DNA of 64,000 nt from Ursus arctos (GCF_023065955.2 NC_079873.1:9624566-9688565), one strand, 5' to 3'; counted from the stretch's first letter, positions 9,672 to 21,420 are shown. Numbers and translations are program-made. Notes: generated from the letters alone by a model not told the origin.

Positions 9672-10860
9672 CAGCATCAGTAAAAAGATGCCCCACGTCA
9701 TATGTCATCAGGGAAATGCAGATTAAAACAATAGTGAGATACCACTACACACCCATGAGAATGGCCAAAATCGAGAACACTGACAACACCATATGTTGGC
9801 AAGGATGTGGAGTGACAGGAACTCTCACTCATTGCTGGTGGGAACGCAAGATGGTACAGCCACTTCAGAAAACAGTTTGACAGTTTCTTACAAAATTAAG
9901 CATACTCTTACCATATGATCCAGCAATTACACTCCTTGGAATTTACCCAAAGGAGTCGAAAATTTATGTCTACATAAAAACTTGCACACAGATGTTTATA
10001 GCAGCTTTCTTCATGATTGCCAAAACTTGCAATCGACTTGCGCAGGTGAATGGATAATAAACTGTGGTCCGTCCAGACAATAGAATATTATTCAGCTTTA
10101 AAAAGAAATGAGTTCTCAAGCCATGAAGAAACATGGAGGAGCCTCAAATGCATATTATTATGTGAAAGAATCCAATCTGGAAAGGCTACATATGACATGA
10201 TTCCAGCTATATGATATTCTGGAAAAGGCAAAACTATGGAGCCAGTAAAAGATCAGTGGTTGGGGCGCCTGGGTGGCACAGCGGTTAAGCGTCTGCCTTC
10301 GGCTCAGGGCGTGATCCCAGCGTTCTGGGATCGAGCCCCACATCAGGCTCCTCTGCTATGAGCCTGCTTCTTCCTCTCCCACTCTCCCTGCTTGTGTTCC
10401 CTCTCTCGCTGGCTCTCTCTATCTCTGTCAAATAAATAAATAAATAAAATCTTTAAAAAAAAAAAAAAGATCAGTGGTTGCCAGGGGTTGGAGGGAGGAA
10501 AGGGTGAATAAATGGAATGTAGAGGATTTTTAGGGCAGTGAAACTACTCTGTACGATACGATACTCTAATGATGGATGCATGTCTATTACACATTTGTCC
10601 GAACCCATAGAATGCACACCACCAAGAGTGAACAGAAATGCAGTAAGGTGAACTGTGGACTCTGGGTGATGACGATGTGTCTGTTTAAGGTCATCATTTG
10701 TAACAAATGTCCCACTCTGGTGGGGGATGTGGCTAATGGGGGAGACTGTGCTTGTGTGGGGGTAGGGGCTATGGAAAATCTTTGCACCTTCCTCTCCATT
10801 TTGCTTTGAACCTAAAACTGCTCTAAAAAAAACAGTCTTTAAAAAAAGACTGCAAAAGAA
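9672..10860 (+). mobile_element. Old LINE-1 3' portion, split by a SINE
   Basis: Sense L1 ORF2 3' region and 3' UTR. It contains decayed 'gcagattaaaacaatagtgagataccactaca' type text (read in parts), 'ttgctggtgggaacgcaag', 'ccatatgatccagcaattac', 'gaatggataataaactgtgg', 'acctaaaactgctctaaaa' and a terminal A-rich tail. Frame is broken many times, so no ORF2p is made. The SINE at 10263-10468 interrupts it; an L1M-type subfamily is likely. Confidence 0.9.
10251..10480 (+). mobile_element. Young ursid-type CAN SINE inside L1
   Basis: Body 10263-10468, perfect 12-bp duplication gatcagtggttg at 10251-10262 and 10469-10480. Head 'gcctgggtggcacagcgg', B box 'gggatcgagccccacatc', tail (aaat)n, ctt and A14. 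Very close to the copies at 37411 and 48420, so recent. Confidence 0.98.
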
Positions 10861-10984
10861 AGTAGATTATAGTACAATCAACCTAACGTCTGTTGTTTTA
10901 TATCGTGCTTACCTCCTTATATTACCAGCCTGGCCCCTAGAGGCATCTGAATTTGCAACCCTCTGATCTAAACCAACCTCTCTA

Positions 10985-11080
10985 TAGGTGAGGGAGGAGT
11001 GAGGAGAGGAGCCAAATAATTTGCCCGAGGTTCAACAGGGAAACCAGACTTGAAATCCAAGCCTGTGACAGCGATCGCAA
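10985..11080 (-). repeat. MIR SINE relic
   Basis: 'aataatttgcccgaggttca' followed by 'aaaccagacttgaaatccaag' reads as the reverse of the MIR core. Short and diverged. Confidence 0.55.
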
Positions 11081-11179
11081 TGCCAGTGTGCATCCGTAGT
11101 ACATTCAGGTAAAGCCATATTATGTATTCATGTATTTATTCTTTCAGCGTTCATTTCCCACACACAGTGTTCTTATTTG

Positions 11180-11183
<4 letters not shown>

Positions 11184-11211
<28 letters not shown>
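11184..11211. repeat. (CA)n microsatellite
   Basis: About 14 uninterrupted CA units. Confidence 0.95.
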
Positions 11212-11214
<3 letters not shown>

Positions 11215-11666
11215 TTTGATACATAAATCAAAGGTTCTCGTGTATTACCTAATAACAGCATTGCACACGTGACATATTTGGCCCGTGATATTTATTTAAC
11301 ATCCCCTCCAAATGCTTAAAGATAGAGATGTTCCAGCAACAAGTTCTATTTTGGAAATACCAAATTGAAGCTTGGAACTTATTATGAGACCGGATGGCTC
11401 TTCCATCTATCAATACCGAGTGGAAACAGCTGCCCTCTTAAAATGTGTGAGCTACGGCCAAGCCATTTCTCTTCTGCTCAAAGACATTTGACACCATCTA
11501 GGGTTGGTTGTTTTTTTTTTTTTAATCTTTATCATTTTAGCATTAAGGGAATTGTAAAAAAAAACAAAAACAAAAGCAATGAGCGAAAAACCACAGAACA
11601 AAAAATTCAAAATATTAAAGAGCAAAGAAAGATGCTAAATTACACTTGAATGCTGCCTCTAGAAAA

Positions 11667-11884
11667 GGGGTTGGCAAACTATGGCCTGCATGTCAAAGCC
11701 AGCCACCATCTGTTTTTATAAAGTTTTAGGAGAAGACAGCCACGTCCATTCGTTTACGTATTTTCTGTGGCTATTTTCATGCTACAGTGGCAGGGTGGAG
11801 TAGTGGAGCAGAGACCTTATGGCTGGCAAGGCCTAAAATATTTACGATCTGGCTCTTTGTGGGAAAAGTTTACCAAACCCACTC
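11667..11884 (+). repeat. Charlie-type non-autonomous hAT relic, copy 2
   Basis: Starts 'ggggttggcaaactatggcc' and ends 'aagtttaccaaaccc', which are inverted-repeat ends. Interior 'cattcgtttacgtatt', 'ctacagtggcagggtggag' and 'cctaaaatatttacgatctgg' follows the family consensus. The most complete of the three copies. Confidence 0.85.
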
Positions 11885-11947
11885 TTGACCATGTATCAGG
11901 TTGTACCGTATGAAATTGCCAACATTTGGTAGTTTTGACCTGTACTT

Positions 11948-12185
11948 TCATGTGGTTCACTCTCTCTCTCTTTTTTTTTTTTAAGATTTTTAATTCATTC
12001 AAGAGAGAGCGCACAAGTGACAGCATGAGCAGAGGGGAGGGTCAGAGGGAGAGGGAGAAGTAGACCCCCCACTGAGCAGGGAGCCCAACATGGGGCTCGA
12101 TCCCAGAACCCCGGGATCATGACCTGAGCTGAAGGCGGATGCTTAACTGACTGAGCCACCCAGGCGCCCCTCATATGGTTCACTC
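11948..12185 (-). mobile_element. CAN SINE, antisense
   Basis: Body 11963-12170 with duplication tcatgtggttcactc (11948-11962) and tcatatggttcactc (12171-12185), one mismatch. Poly-T preceded by (tc)n, then 'ggggctcgatcccag' and a full head ending 'ccacccaggcgcccc'. Confidence 0.97.
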
Positions 12186-12699
12186 CCAAAAGCAAAGGAT
12201 ATTATTCCACTGAAAAAGGACATCTTTTTCTTGCAGGCCAAAACTTGTACTGACTCTTGGAACACAAAACAGAATTTCACAATGGCCATTGTTTATCAAT
12301 AAAATCACTTCCTCATCTAAAACATAAAATAAGATAAAAACCATCCTTCCTTTTCCCAGAAAATGGAGAAAGACTAGACTGCCTCACTGGCCTCGAAACA
12401 GGATTTTGCAGCTCCGTAGATGTAGACCCACCCTCCCGCACCTGCAAAATCTCTCTCAACGGCAGTTGGTCATCCATGAGGACTTGTTCTTAGCTCCCTC
12501 TGCCCATGCCATTTCATGCAAGCACTTATGTCTGTGTTTCCTTTAAGAGATGGCACTGATATGTTTGCGTAACGTGGGTCGTTACAGGTCATCACTAACA
12601 TAACACGGTAAGCCTCCACTCAGGTGGCCTTAAGTTATACCACACCATAGCTGTCAATTTCCATCTTCCTGTAGAAATATCCAGCATGCTGAGAGGGAA

Positions 12700-12872
12700 C
12701 GAGCTAAGGCATGTGACTTAGGCCAACTTACTTTGGACTTCTGGCACTACCTCTTACCACTTGTATGAACATAGGCAAGTTTTGTAGCTTTCATGAGCCT
12801 CACTTTCCTTAACTGTAAAATGGGGGCGGATGCCTATTTTGCAGAGGTTGTTGTAAGGATTAATAATTATAT
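12700..12872 (+). repeat. MIR SINE relic
   Basis: MIR core with 'ggcaagttttgtagctttc', 'cctcactttccttaactgta' and 'aaatgggggcgg', ending 'gaggttgttgtaaggatta'. One of the clearest MIR copies here. A CAN SINE begins at its 3' end. Confidence 0.8.
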
Positions 12873-12873
12873 T

Positions 12874-13062
12874 GGGGCGCCTGGGTGGCTCAGTCAGTTA
12901 AGCAGCTGCCTTCAGCTCGGGTCATGATCCTGGGGTTGAGAGATTGAGTCCTATGTTGGGCTCCATGCTGGGTGTGGAGCCTGCTTAAGATTCTCTCTCT
13001 CCCTCTGCCCCTCCCCGCCCCTCTCTCTGTCCTCCTCTCTACAAATAATAATAATAATAATT
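12874..13062 (+). mobile_element. CAN SINE, older subfamily
   Basis: Head 'ggggcgcctgggtggctcag' intact, but the distal part reads 'gctgggtgtggagcctgctt' and 'aagattctctctctccctct', the older longer CAN SINE type. It ends in an (aat)n microsatellite rather than poly-A. Target duplication unclear because both flanks are AT-rich. Confidence 0.93.
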
Positions 13063-13875
13063 GTTGTTATTATGTGAGCAAAGTGCCTGACAATTAGCAA
13101 ATCAGTTGAGCCACATGAAACAGCTACCCTCCAAAATGGCAATAGCACGTCATTTGACCTAAAGCTGTCCCCGTGGGGATTGGTTGCCATTAGTGTGTGT
13201 ACACGGGCCAGGCCCAGGTAAAGTGGACATACGCTGTGTCACCTGGAACTTCCAGTCAGGGTCTGGACTAGGGTGAAGCTGGTAAGGCACCCAAGCCGCA
13301 AACTCTCAGAGGCACTCACTCTCAGGTGTAGCCCCTGTACTACCGCGACTCTGAGCTCTATTGCAGGGGTCCCCTTACCTGGCTGAGAAATTCCTCCTCG
13401 CCTTAGCTCAGGTGCTTTTGCCTCTCCCTACCCTGAAAACCATCTCTTGGGCGACCCTTTAATAACTAAGGGATGAATGAGTCACAGCAAATCGTAACAT
13501 GACACCCTCCCCAAAACGCTTGCTTCAAGAGAGGATTAAAATCTTAATTAAAAAAGAACTAAGGCAGGATTGAAGGCATGACTTAGTCAGTGGAACAGAA
13601 TATCGCAGGGGACCAGCAGCCTGTGGGGATCCCGAAAACTCTCTCAGTTGGCAGATAGTGTCTCGAGTCGCCCCGCGGGTCCAAGCACATAAACATGTAG
13701 CCACAGAAAAAATGACGCACTGGGGACTTCAAATGAGTCTTGAAGAATGTTTACATGGTCCGTTAGATGAGAAAGGAAGGCATTTTAGCATGATTGAAGC
13801 CACATTCCAAAGGATCTCTTCCTCAGTCTTTCCGTTTTTCCTTCTCCAAAAATGACTTGATGTGACAAAGGACTC
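13063..13875. other. Non-coding DNA, nothing recognised
   Basis: Mixed composition, no recognisable exon or repeat. Short frame at 13658-13855 has no domain. Confidence 0.45.
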
Positions 13876-14420
13876 CTGTGGTAGCCAACTTCTAAGATGG
13901 CACCCAGTGATTCCCCCCTCCTGGTACTCATGCTCATATGTAGTGAGTCCCCTCCCACACAGAATCAGGGCTGGTCTGGATGACCAATGGAAAGTGATGG
14001 AGGTGAGGGCACATGGGACTTTTCAGGTTAGCACATAAAGGGGATTGTGCCTACTACTTTGCTCTCTTAAAATGCTCACTCTTAGAGAAGCCAACCACCA
14101 TGTCATGAGAATATTCAAGCAGCCCTTTGTGAAGAGGCGCATGTGCGAAAGGAGCTGAAGTGCCATTCCAACAGCCAGCACCAACATACAAGTCACGTGA
14201 GTGTGCCATCTTGGAGGTGGATCCTCCAGTCCCCGTTAAGCCCTCAGATGACTGCAACTCCAGCTAACCTCAGTCAACAACCTTCTGAGAGATCTTGAAC
14301 CAGAACCAGCCCAGTCAACTCTTCACAAATTCCTCACCCACAGAAAATATGAGATAATAAATATTTCTTGTTTCAAGCTGGTAAGTTTTAAGTAAAATGT
14401 TACATAGCAATACGACTAGA
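13876..14420 (+). repeat. MLT1-type LTR (ERVL-MaLR)
   Basis: Starts 'tgtggtagccaacttctaag' and carries the diagnostic 'gaagccaaccaccatgtcat', 'caacagccagcaccaac', 'tggaggtggatcctccag', 'gagataataaat' (poly-A signal region) and 'gttacatagcaatacgac' end. Solo LTR without internal sequence. A frame on the opposite strand at 14054-14257 is a shadow of it. Confidence 0.9.
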
Positions 14421-14449
14421 ATTCAGACCAGGAAGAAAAAAAACCTCCT

Positions 14450-14560
14450 TAAATCAGTCAAAAAAGGACAAACAACACAATAGAACAATGGGCAAAAGAC
14501 TTGAAGAGACACTTCACAAAAAAGGAATATCCAAATGGCCCATAATCATGTTGTTACAGA
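14450..14560 (+). repeat. LINE-1 ORF2 fragment
   Basis: 'gggcaaaagacttgaagaga' and 'cacttcacaaaaaaggaata' match L1 ORF2 3' text. Only about 110 bp remain. Confidence 0.7.
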
Positions 14561-15783
14561 CTGAATGTTTCATGTTCTAGTGTTTTGTGGAAGGCAGACT
14601 TTGCAAGCATGCAAGCGGAAACAGAGCTGAAGCTCTCTGTAAGGCAAGTATTGGAGGCGTGGCTGGGCTCCTCCTGACACTTGGAAGAATGAAATGACTC
14701 CAAGACAGAATTGTTAAGCAAAAAGGAAGCAGAACTTAGAGATTTGGAAAGTTGTCAGCTTATCCATACTGCAAAAAAGGAGAATGTGAAGGATGTGCCC
14801 AAGTGACCTAGATAAGGAGGTCAGTGTGGGTCAGCCATCTCTCCAGAAGCTAGGAGCTGCCTCCAAGACAGTGGAATAATGATGTCCAAGGCAATTCAGA
14901 GAGGCTCGGGCAGCCGCTCCCAGAGCAGCCCCCGCGCCCAGTGCAGGGGACTGGGGGGACACCCAGCACCCACAGGCCCTCACACAGGCCCTCAGCACTC
15001 ACTGCCCTGTGCCACCTCACCTCGCAGGCTCTGTTCCCCACACTCTGGCACCGCATTCCTTGGCTGCCTTGGTCTGGCTCTGGCACAGGGAGAGCGGGCT
15101 GCAGCGGCTGCATTTCTAGAAGCTGATGGTGGCAAATGTGGTGGCCTTGGAATCACCTGTCAGCGCTGGTGAGGAATCCGCCCAGCAGACCCCTTCCATT
15201 CCCTATAGGAAGGTGACCTTGCCTGAAACAATCCACTTTTTGCTAGAAACTTCCTTTTCTGCCCCTTTCTGCCTGCAAAAGCCTTCCATTTTGTACAGCT
15301 GCATGGAGTTCCTTTCTATCTGCTGGAAAGCATGCTGCCTGATTCATGAATCGTTGCATAAAGCCAATGAGATCTTTAAAATGTACTTGGTTGAATTTTG
15401 GTTTTCAGTGCAAGCAGAGCCTCAGGCCCGGGATAGAGGTGGGGACCCAGGCCTGGAACTGCTGTGGGCGGCGTCCCCGAGCTGGTGGTGATGCGCCACA
15501 CACGGAAGCCCTCTGCGGCAGTACCGCTGAATGAGCCGCCGGTACCCACGGCGACCGGGCTGTCTCACCGAAGAGTGTTGAGCTCCGGGGCTGGGGGTGG
15601 GGGTGGCGTTTCTCTGGTTTGTAGTCTGGGTGTGGATGACATGGACGTGTTCGGTTTGTGCAAATCTGCCTCACTGTAAAAAAAGATTCTGAAAGCACCC
15701 ATTTTCCATGATGTCGTAGAAGGCAAGAAACTCCCAGTTCAGGTCCTTTGGAAGTCGCCTTTGGATGCCTGTTCCTCTAATTC
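14561..15783. other. Unique DNA with a small CpG cluster
   Basis: GC-rich at about 14900-15120 and CpG-enriched at about 15420-15590 (cgtccccgag, gccgccggtacc, cggcgaccgg). Several overlapping frames on both strands (14850-15698) reflect GC content; none resembles a known protein. Confidence 0.45.
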
Positions 15784-15937
15784 AGCGGTAGGCAAATTAC
15801 AGCTTGCAGGCAAAATCCAGGCAGCCACTGTTTTTCGTAAATAAAGTTTTATTGCGGCACAGACACATCCAGTTACATATGTGTTATCTGGGGCTGCTTT
15901 TAGACGGAAATCAGCTCCATGGCCCACAAAGCAAACG
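15784..15937 (+). repeat. Charlie-type non-autonomous hAT relic, copy 3
   Basis: 'ggtaggcaaattacagcttg', 'gtaaataaagttttattgcgg' (in parts) and 'catggcccacaaagcaaac'. The right terminus is lost. An intact aataaa lies in this element and should not be read as a gene poly-A site. Confidence 0.75.
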
Positions 15938-16725
15938 GCTCTGATTGGTCGAGAAGCTTCGGATGCTGCTGCATCTCTCACCGCTTCATCCTCTTGACCC
16001 TTGATCCTCCCTTCCCCTGGCTCCGGGCTGTGTATGGAATGCACGTTACCCAAGTGCAGACAAGCCCCGCGCTGCTCCGGATAAAGAACAGGTAGGGCCG
16101 GGACCTCGCTGGCCATCGCCCTGCGTCTCCGTTGCCACATACCCCAGGTGTTCCTGCAACGTGTGCTCTGAGGTGGAACCATCGGATTGTTCATTTGGCT
16201 CATTACTAAGGTGCTCCCGAAGATGTGATTGAATCTGACAACAGTGGCAATTCAGGGCGTGCAGAACAGCTGTGCACATTCAGGCTACTAAGCAGAAAGA
16301 GACCTGTAAATGCAGTTTTTGGAACAGAATCGTTTTCATCGCTAACTTCAACTCCACATGATCAGAGATGCGCTCTGGGTTCCTACAGCTTTGTTTTTGG
16401 TTTTTTGGGGTTTTTTTTGGTGGCCAAGAGTATGTGACGCATGTCAGGTGTTTGGCAATTATAGCTTGCTGAATGTGGACACTAACGTGGAATTACAAAA
16501 TTCATTCACTGTTAAAAATCAAGAAAATTGTCACTGCCAGACAGGTTCGAGACGTTCGTTTTTCTGAAGTGTTTTCTCTCCCCCATCTATAATCAGCTGT
16601 CTTTTAGGCATCGTTTTTCCTTAAGAAAGGAGTCAGTGGAATGGAAGAAAACACTTTCAAGAGGGATCGTCCGGTAGTTACAACTCTAAGTTTCAATTGA
16701 AAAAGTTGGCTGTCTTTTCTGCATT
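15938..16725. other. Non-coding DNA, nothing recognised
   Basis: No supported exon. The minus frame at 15739-16203 (154 residues) overlaps the hAT relic and has no domain. Confidence 0.45.
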
Positions 16726-16800
16726 CTGCTTTGCTCTGTGACCTTGGGCTTGCTTAGCCTATCTGGTCTTTCATCTGTAAAAAGTAGATGTTTCAGTTCA
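16726..16800 (+). repeat. MIR fragment
   Basis: 'gctctgtgaccttgggcttg' and 'tctttcatctgtaaaaag' are the central MIR motif; about 75 bp remain. Confidence 0.55.
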
Positions 16801-17122
16801 TGCTCCCTCGACTTCCTCAATTGATGTAGGGAATGATAGTTGTTCATGAAGTTCTTTTAGCTGTCTGGGTGGACGAGAGATGGAATTAACCCCTGTGACA
16901 AGGCCAGTACATTTCCACTGCCAGTACTTTGTGATAAAGAGGAGAGATTAGTGTCCAGACTTGGTCTTAACTTGCACAGTCTCGTGGAGTGATGCAGCCA
17001 TCGTGTGACTTCACATACCTAAGGGAGGAGAAGAGGAGTCTGGGTCAGGAGAAGAATCCCCTTTCGGGAGGGAGAAATTGTATAAAGGCACAAAGGGAAA
17101 AAGCTTCTAAAAGCATTTATTA

Positions 17123-17127
17123 CTTTT

Positions 17128-17175
<48 letters not shown>

Positions 17176-17304
17176 TTTCTTCTCCTTCTCCTCCTCCTCC
17201 TCCTTCTTCTTCTTCTTCTTCTTCTTCTTCTTCTTCTTCTTCTTCTTCCTCCTCCTCCTCCTCCTCCTCCTCCTCCTCCTCCTCCTCCTCCTCTTCTTTT
17301 TTTT
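17123..17304. repeat. 182-nt uninterrupted pyrimidine tract: (CTTT)n, (CTT)n, (CCT)n
   Basis: Every base on the plus strand from 17123 to 17304 is C or T. It divides into a CTTT block (to about 17178), a mixed block, a CTT block (about 17203-17247) and a CCT block (about 17248-17294). An overlapping 123-residue frame encodes only Phe/Ser/Pro runs and is not a gene. Such tracts can adopt triplex (H-DNA) structures and are usually hypervariable. Confidence 0.98.
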
Positions 17305-17439
17305 GCTGGTATTGGTTGAATGTTCAGTTAAACCAAAAACACATATTGAACAATATATAATATTTCAGACTCTATTGTGGATACAAAGACATTTTAGAAA
17401 CCCTCTGTGTGAGATACAAAAGCTTTCAGAGGAAGAAAC

Positions 17440-17665
17440 CACAAGTCCAAATTCTACCTACACCTGTTACTGGATACGTGATCTGGGGGAACCTACTTAG
17501 TTTATCCGAGCCTTAATTTTCCTCTCCAAAAAATGGAGATAGTCATCCATTATCCACCCATCCCTTAGCATTGCAGGGAGAAGGGAATGAAATAAAGGAT
17601 ATAGAGTGCCCAGCAGAACGCCTGGAAAGAAACCAGCAGTAAATCTTAGCCATGTGATTATTGTT
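17440..17665 (+). repeat. MIR SINE relic
   Basis: 'cctgttactggatacgtgat', 'ccgagccttaattttcctct' and 'aaaatggagatagtc', then 'gagtgcccagcagaacgcc' follow the MIR core order. Confidence 0.65.
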
Positions 17666-18369
17666 GTTATGTTAAACTGGGTTTCACAGTTGAATCTACT
17701 TTTGTTAAGAAACAATTTCCAAAACATGGAACACGGAAAGATGACAGTGTGCCCTTTCAGTGCTTGCTAGAACATTACCTACAGGCCCACCTAAGGGGCA
17801 GCTAATGTAGGCAACTCTGTCTGACTTATTATTTAGCTGACTAGACCCAAGGCTTTATCAAATTAAATGATAACTTGTAGAAAATTGGTAAACTGAAAAA
17901 GATTTTTGTCAGGTGGAGATGTAAATGATTTCTAACAGAAAAGTATTGCGGTTTTAGTACTCCATCAGATATTAACCATTCCGTCTCTAACTTGGAGACC
18001 TTATTTTGGCATTCTTTCTTTCAGAGACTATAAATACTTCCGTCTTTGGTATTCTCTTTTGGACCAGCAACACCATCCTGCTGGCTGAAACATGTTTATT
18101 CACTGTAGGTACGTGAGCTTTGGTTTTAGCTTTTTTGAAAATTATAAGCTGAGGGCTTACAGCCTCATCTTTTTTCTCTCTTCTTTGAACTGAGTAGAGG
18201 AGGAAGGTATTTGAATATTCCAGGGTGCTCACTGGAGGAGCTGAAGTTGTTCTGATGTGAGAGGGCTAGAATCTTTCTAACAAAAGATCCACAGTTAAGG
18301 CAAAAAGTCATCCTACCTCAGTGCCTAACACATAACAGAAGAAATGTGTACTCGCCCACCCCCAACACC
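17666..18369. other. AT-rich non-coding DNA
   Basis: Nothing recognisable; short minus-strand frame at 17987-18232 has no domain. Confidence 0.45.
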
Positions 18370-19030
18370 CACCCCCGTCCTTACACATTAATGTGCCATC
18401 ACATTTTGAATCTAAAATGTGTCTCTTGTGGACAGCATAGTGTTAGATCTTGTTTTCTCTATCTCGTCTGACAATAACCGCTTTTTGATTGCATTGTCTA
18501 AGCCATTACAGTTACTATCAATATGGTTGGATTTATGTCTGCCATTCTGTTTTGTTTTTCAAACATCTCAGATATTTTCTGTTCCTGTCTTCCACCTTTA
18601 CTATATTCTGTTGTAGTAAGTGGATGTTTTCTAGTGTATAATTTTAATTCTTTTAATCATATTTTTACTCTCTCTCTCTCTCTTAGTGGTTGCTCTAAGA
18701 CTTACAAAATACATCTTAACTTATTATAATCCGTTTCAGATATACTAATGTAATGCCAGTAAGATGTACAAACTTTATTCCTATGTAGCTCCATTCCTTA
18801 CTCCTGTGTGTGCCATTACTGCTATACATATCATGTCTCTATATGTTAGAAACCAAACAATACATTGTTATAATTATTGCTTTATATAATCTTATGTCCT
18901 CTGAAGAAGCTGAGAGAAGAAAGGAGAGCAAGTATATATTCATGGAATTCATTATATTAACCTTCTTATTTACCATTTTTGGATCTCTTCATTCTTCCTG
19001 TGGATTCAAGTTAGCATTTGGTGTCATTCC
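18370..19030 (-). repeat. Antisense LINE-1 fragment
   Basis: 'gtctcttgtggacagcatag', 'gttttctagtgtataatttt', 'cttagtggttgctctaagac' and 'acatcttaacttattataat' are the complement of a common old L1 ORF2-region sequence. Heavily mutated, so plus-strand frames across it are meaningless. The right boundary is uncertain. Confidence 0.65.
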
Positions 19031-19722
19031 CTTACTCCATACCCTCACAATTTAAATTCTTTAAAAGGAGTAGACTTTATAGTCTCAGCCTCTGTGAGTG
19101 TGTACGTGTGTGTGTGGCGGGGGGTTCTGGAGAAATAAACATGCCTTCTCTGATTTAGTGTAAGATCTTTGTCAATAAATTTTAACCTTACATCTTCACA
19201 TCCAAAAAAAGAATATCTGGATGTTAACTCTTCTACACACAGGAAAACAAATACAAACATTTCTTATTACTTAATCCCACCCTAAATCCTTTCTCCTATA
19301 AAATACGTTTAAAACATGAAGAAATCAGAGGTCTTTTTATGGACACTGGCTTATTCAGACAAATGAATGATGGAATGTCCTTTGACTTCAACCTAAAAGC
19401 TTTCCCTGGGAAAAGACAAAAGTGGTTTTTTGGAGGCTTTTGCTTTAATCTATTTTTCCTAAAGTTGCTGGGAATTTTGATTGGCGACAGCGCTGTCCGT
19501 TAGCACACTGTGCATTTTAATTACAAAAAAATCTTGCTCTGGTGACACATTGCTTGCTTTCTCCAAATGAAGGTCTGCACTTCCTTCCACTGCTAGCGAT
19601 GTTTCCGGTTAGATGAAGAGGTGAGGGAAGGGAGAAAAGGTATCTCTTCTTTGGGCTAAAATATGGGAAAGGATCCTAGCGTTTCTCCTCACAGAGAGGC
19701 CACACTGAGTCTCTTTTGAAGC
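19031..19722. other. Non-coding DNA, nothing recognised
   Basis: Contains a short interrupted (GT)n near 19100. No exon or repeat family supported. Confidence 0.45.
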
Positions 19723-19960
19723 AGTGCTTCCCAAACTTTAGTATTCATACGAATGACCTGTTAAAATGCGGATTCTGATTCAGTACAAGGAGGGTTTGGC
19801 CCGGGAACCTGCAATTGGAGTAAGCTCGCGGACAGTGCGGATGTTGCTGGCTGTTGGGAGACCACACCTCAAGCAGCAAGGATGAGCACCCTGCATAATC
19901 ACCTGCGGAGCTTTGACAAACTTCTGGGGCCCATGCTCAAAGACTGCAATTGGAGCGATT
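19723..19960 (+). repeat. MER5A-like hAT relics, one plus a partial second
   Basis: First copy: 'gcttcccaaactttagtatt', 'ttctgattcagtac', 'gttgctggctgttgggagac'. A second start-like segment at 19886-19950 ('gcataatcacctgcggagct') follows immediately. The phrase 'tgcaattggag' occurs in both (19810, 19946). Confidence 0.65.
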
Positions 19961-21420
19961 GTGATTGTGGTGGTCATGCGTGGACAGGTTTGGGAACTTA
20001 TCGGGAGTTGCAAGTCAAGAGGCCAAGAGATGATGATCAGGCCGGGAGTATCCTGTCCCGGTCCCCTGTCGCCGTGTAACCCACACCAAGTTGGGAATGC
20101 TTCCAGAGGTGAGTCTCTTCGTGGCAGGCATGTCCCGGCCATGGCTACCGGGTAAGTCTGCTTTCTCTTGTTTCACATCTACCCACATTCAGTATAACCT
20201 TAGGACAGCTGCCGCCGGGGCACATCCCAACCCAGTCATCTGCTGGGGTGCAAGCGATAGAGGGATGCAGCTAGAATGTTGAGAACCAATTGAGAGACTG
20301 AAGACACAAATGGACAATGGCCCGACCACATAGGACGACAAAACCCCGACTCCCAGCCTCTGCAGTCGCCGGATCTGGAAGCCAAACCAGAACCTCTCTG
20401 GCCATCAGGCCAGAAGGGCTGGACTTTGTCAGTGACTGCCAGCTCCCCTATTTTTTGCCCCAACTTCCAACACCAGACCAACTGGAGAAAGCCGAATATG
20501 CTCCCCAAACCAATCCCACAAGATGCCGCACTTGTAATATTCTCCTCCAGCTTCCCCGTGTCCACAACCTCCGGTCCGGGCACACCCAGAGCCCTCCTGT
20601 GGTTCCAGAGACATTTCCACTCCTCTGCCTGTCTTTGAGTCTCTGCCAAGGTAAGTGATGGTGACTGAGTCCCTGGCTCTAGATAAACAGCCTCTGTTCT
20701 CTTTAGGGTGGTCTTCGTTATTTATACACGAATGAGTCAAAGAGTCTGCTTTTTATTAACACCATGCACCAGCAATTCTAAATAATTTCAGTGATATAAT
20801 ACCTCTCCGAGGTGAGGTGGCCTGGGCATATCACCCTGGCCCCTTGGTGATGTTGCTGCTTTTTAAGCACTTTTCCTACTAATTTGTAAACCACAGCGTG
20901 GTAGCCAGGCTGGCCTGGAGCTCCAGACAGCTCTCTTCTCCCCGAACTTGCTGCATTTTGAGCCCACTGTCTCCACACCAGCGGGCTCCTCCGCTTCCTG
21001 AACCTTCCTACAGCTACAGCCCTGTTCGAGATCACATTTTTTTCCCCCAGGAGGTCACAACCTCTGACTCACTCCTCTCCCCCTTTCTTCCCGGCAGCAG
21101 CCCCCCCACCCCGCCCCCCTCATCAGCCAGCCCAGGGCCAGGCTGTAAACCTCAGCCTTTCACTTTGGTTTCTATTGTTCTATTTCCTGCCAATTGATCC
21201 CCGGCCCAGTGGAAATTAACATTTTCAGCGTTGTGTAATTTACATGGGATAATCTAAGTGGGTATTCTCTATGAAAAAAGTGTGGGCATCCTTCAGTAAC
21301 AGAGTGTGTTATTTAAAGTAAAAAATGCAGGTCATAAACTGCTTCCGAACCAGTTTACTGGTTTCTGATAGGGCACGTTAAGCCTATAGTTATGGTTCAT
21401 CTTTTTTTTTTAGACCACTT
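19961..21420. other. GC-richer unique DNA with splice-donor-like sites
   Basis: No repeat recognised. Frames up to 137 residues run on both strands at 20236-20658 and overlap each other, so none is convincing. Three good donor-like sites on the plus strand (AGAG/gtgagt at 20108, CGG/gtaagt at 20151, AAG/gtaagt at 20650) make this a weak candidate for transcribed non-coding exons. Confidence 0.35.

Noticed and set aside
15853..15858. aataaa that could be read as a gene poly-A signal near 15840
   Set aside because: It belongs to the Charlie-type hAT consensus (gtaaataaagttttatt) found in relatives at 6.5 and 11.7 kb.
16989..17360. 123-residue frame with Phe/Leu/Ser/Pro runs
   Set aside because: It is the translation of the pyrimidine microsatellite at 17123-17304, with no coding signature outside it.
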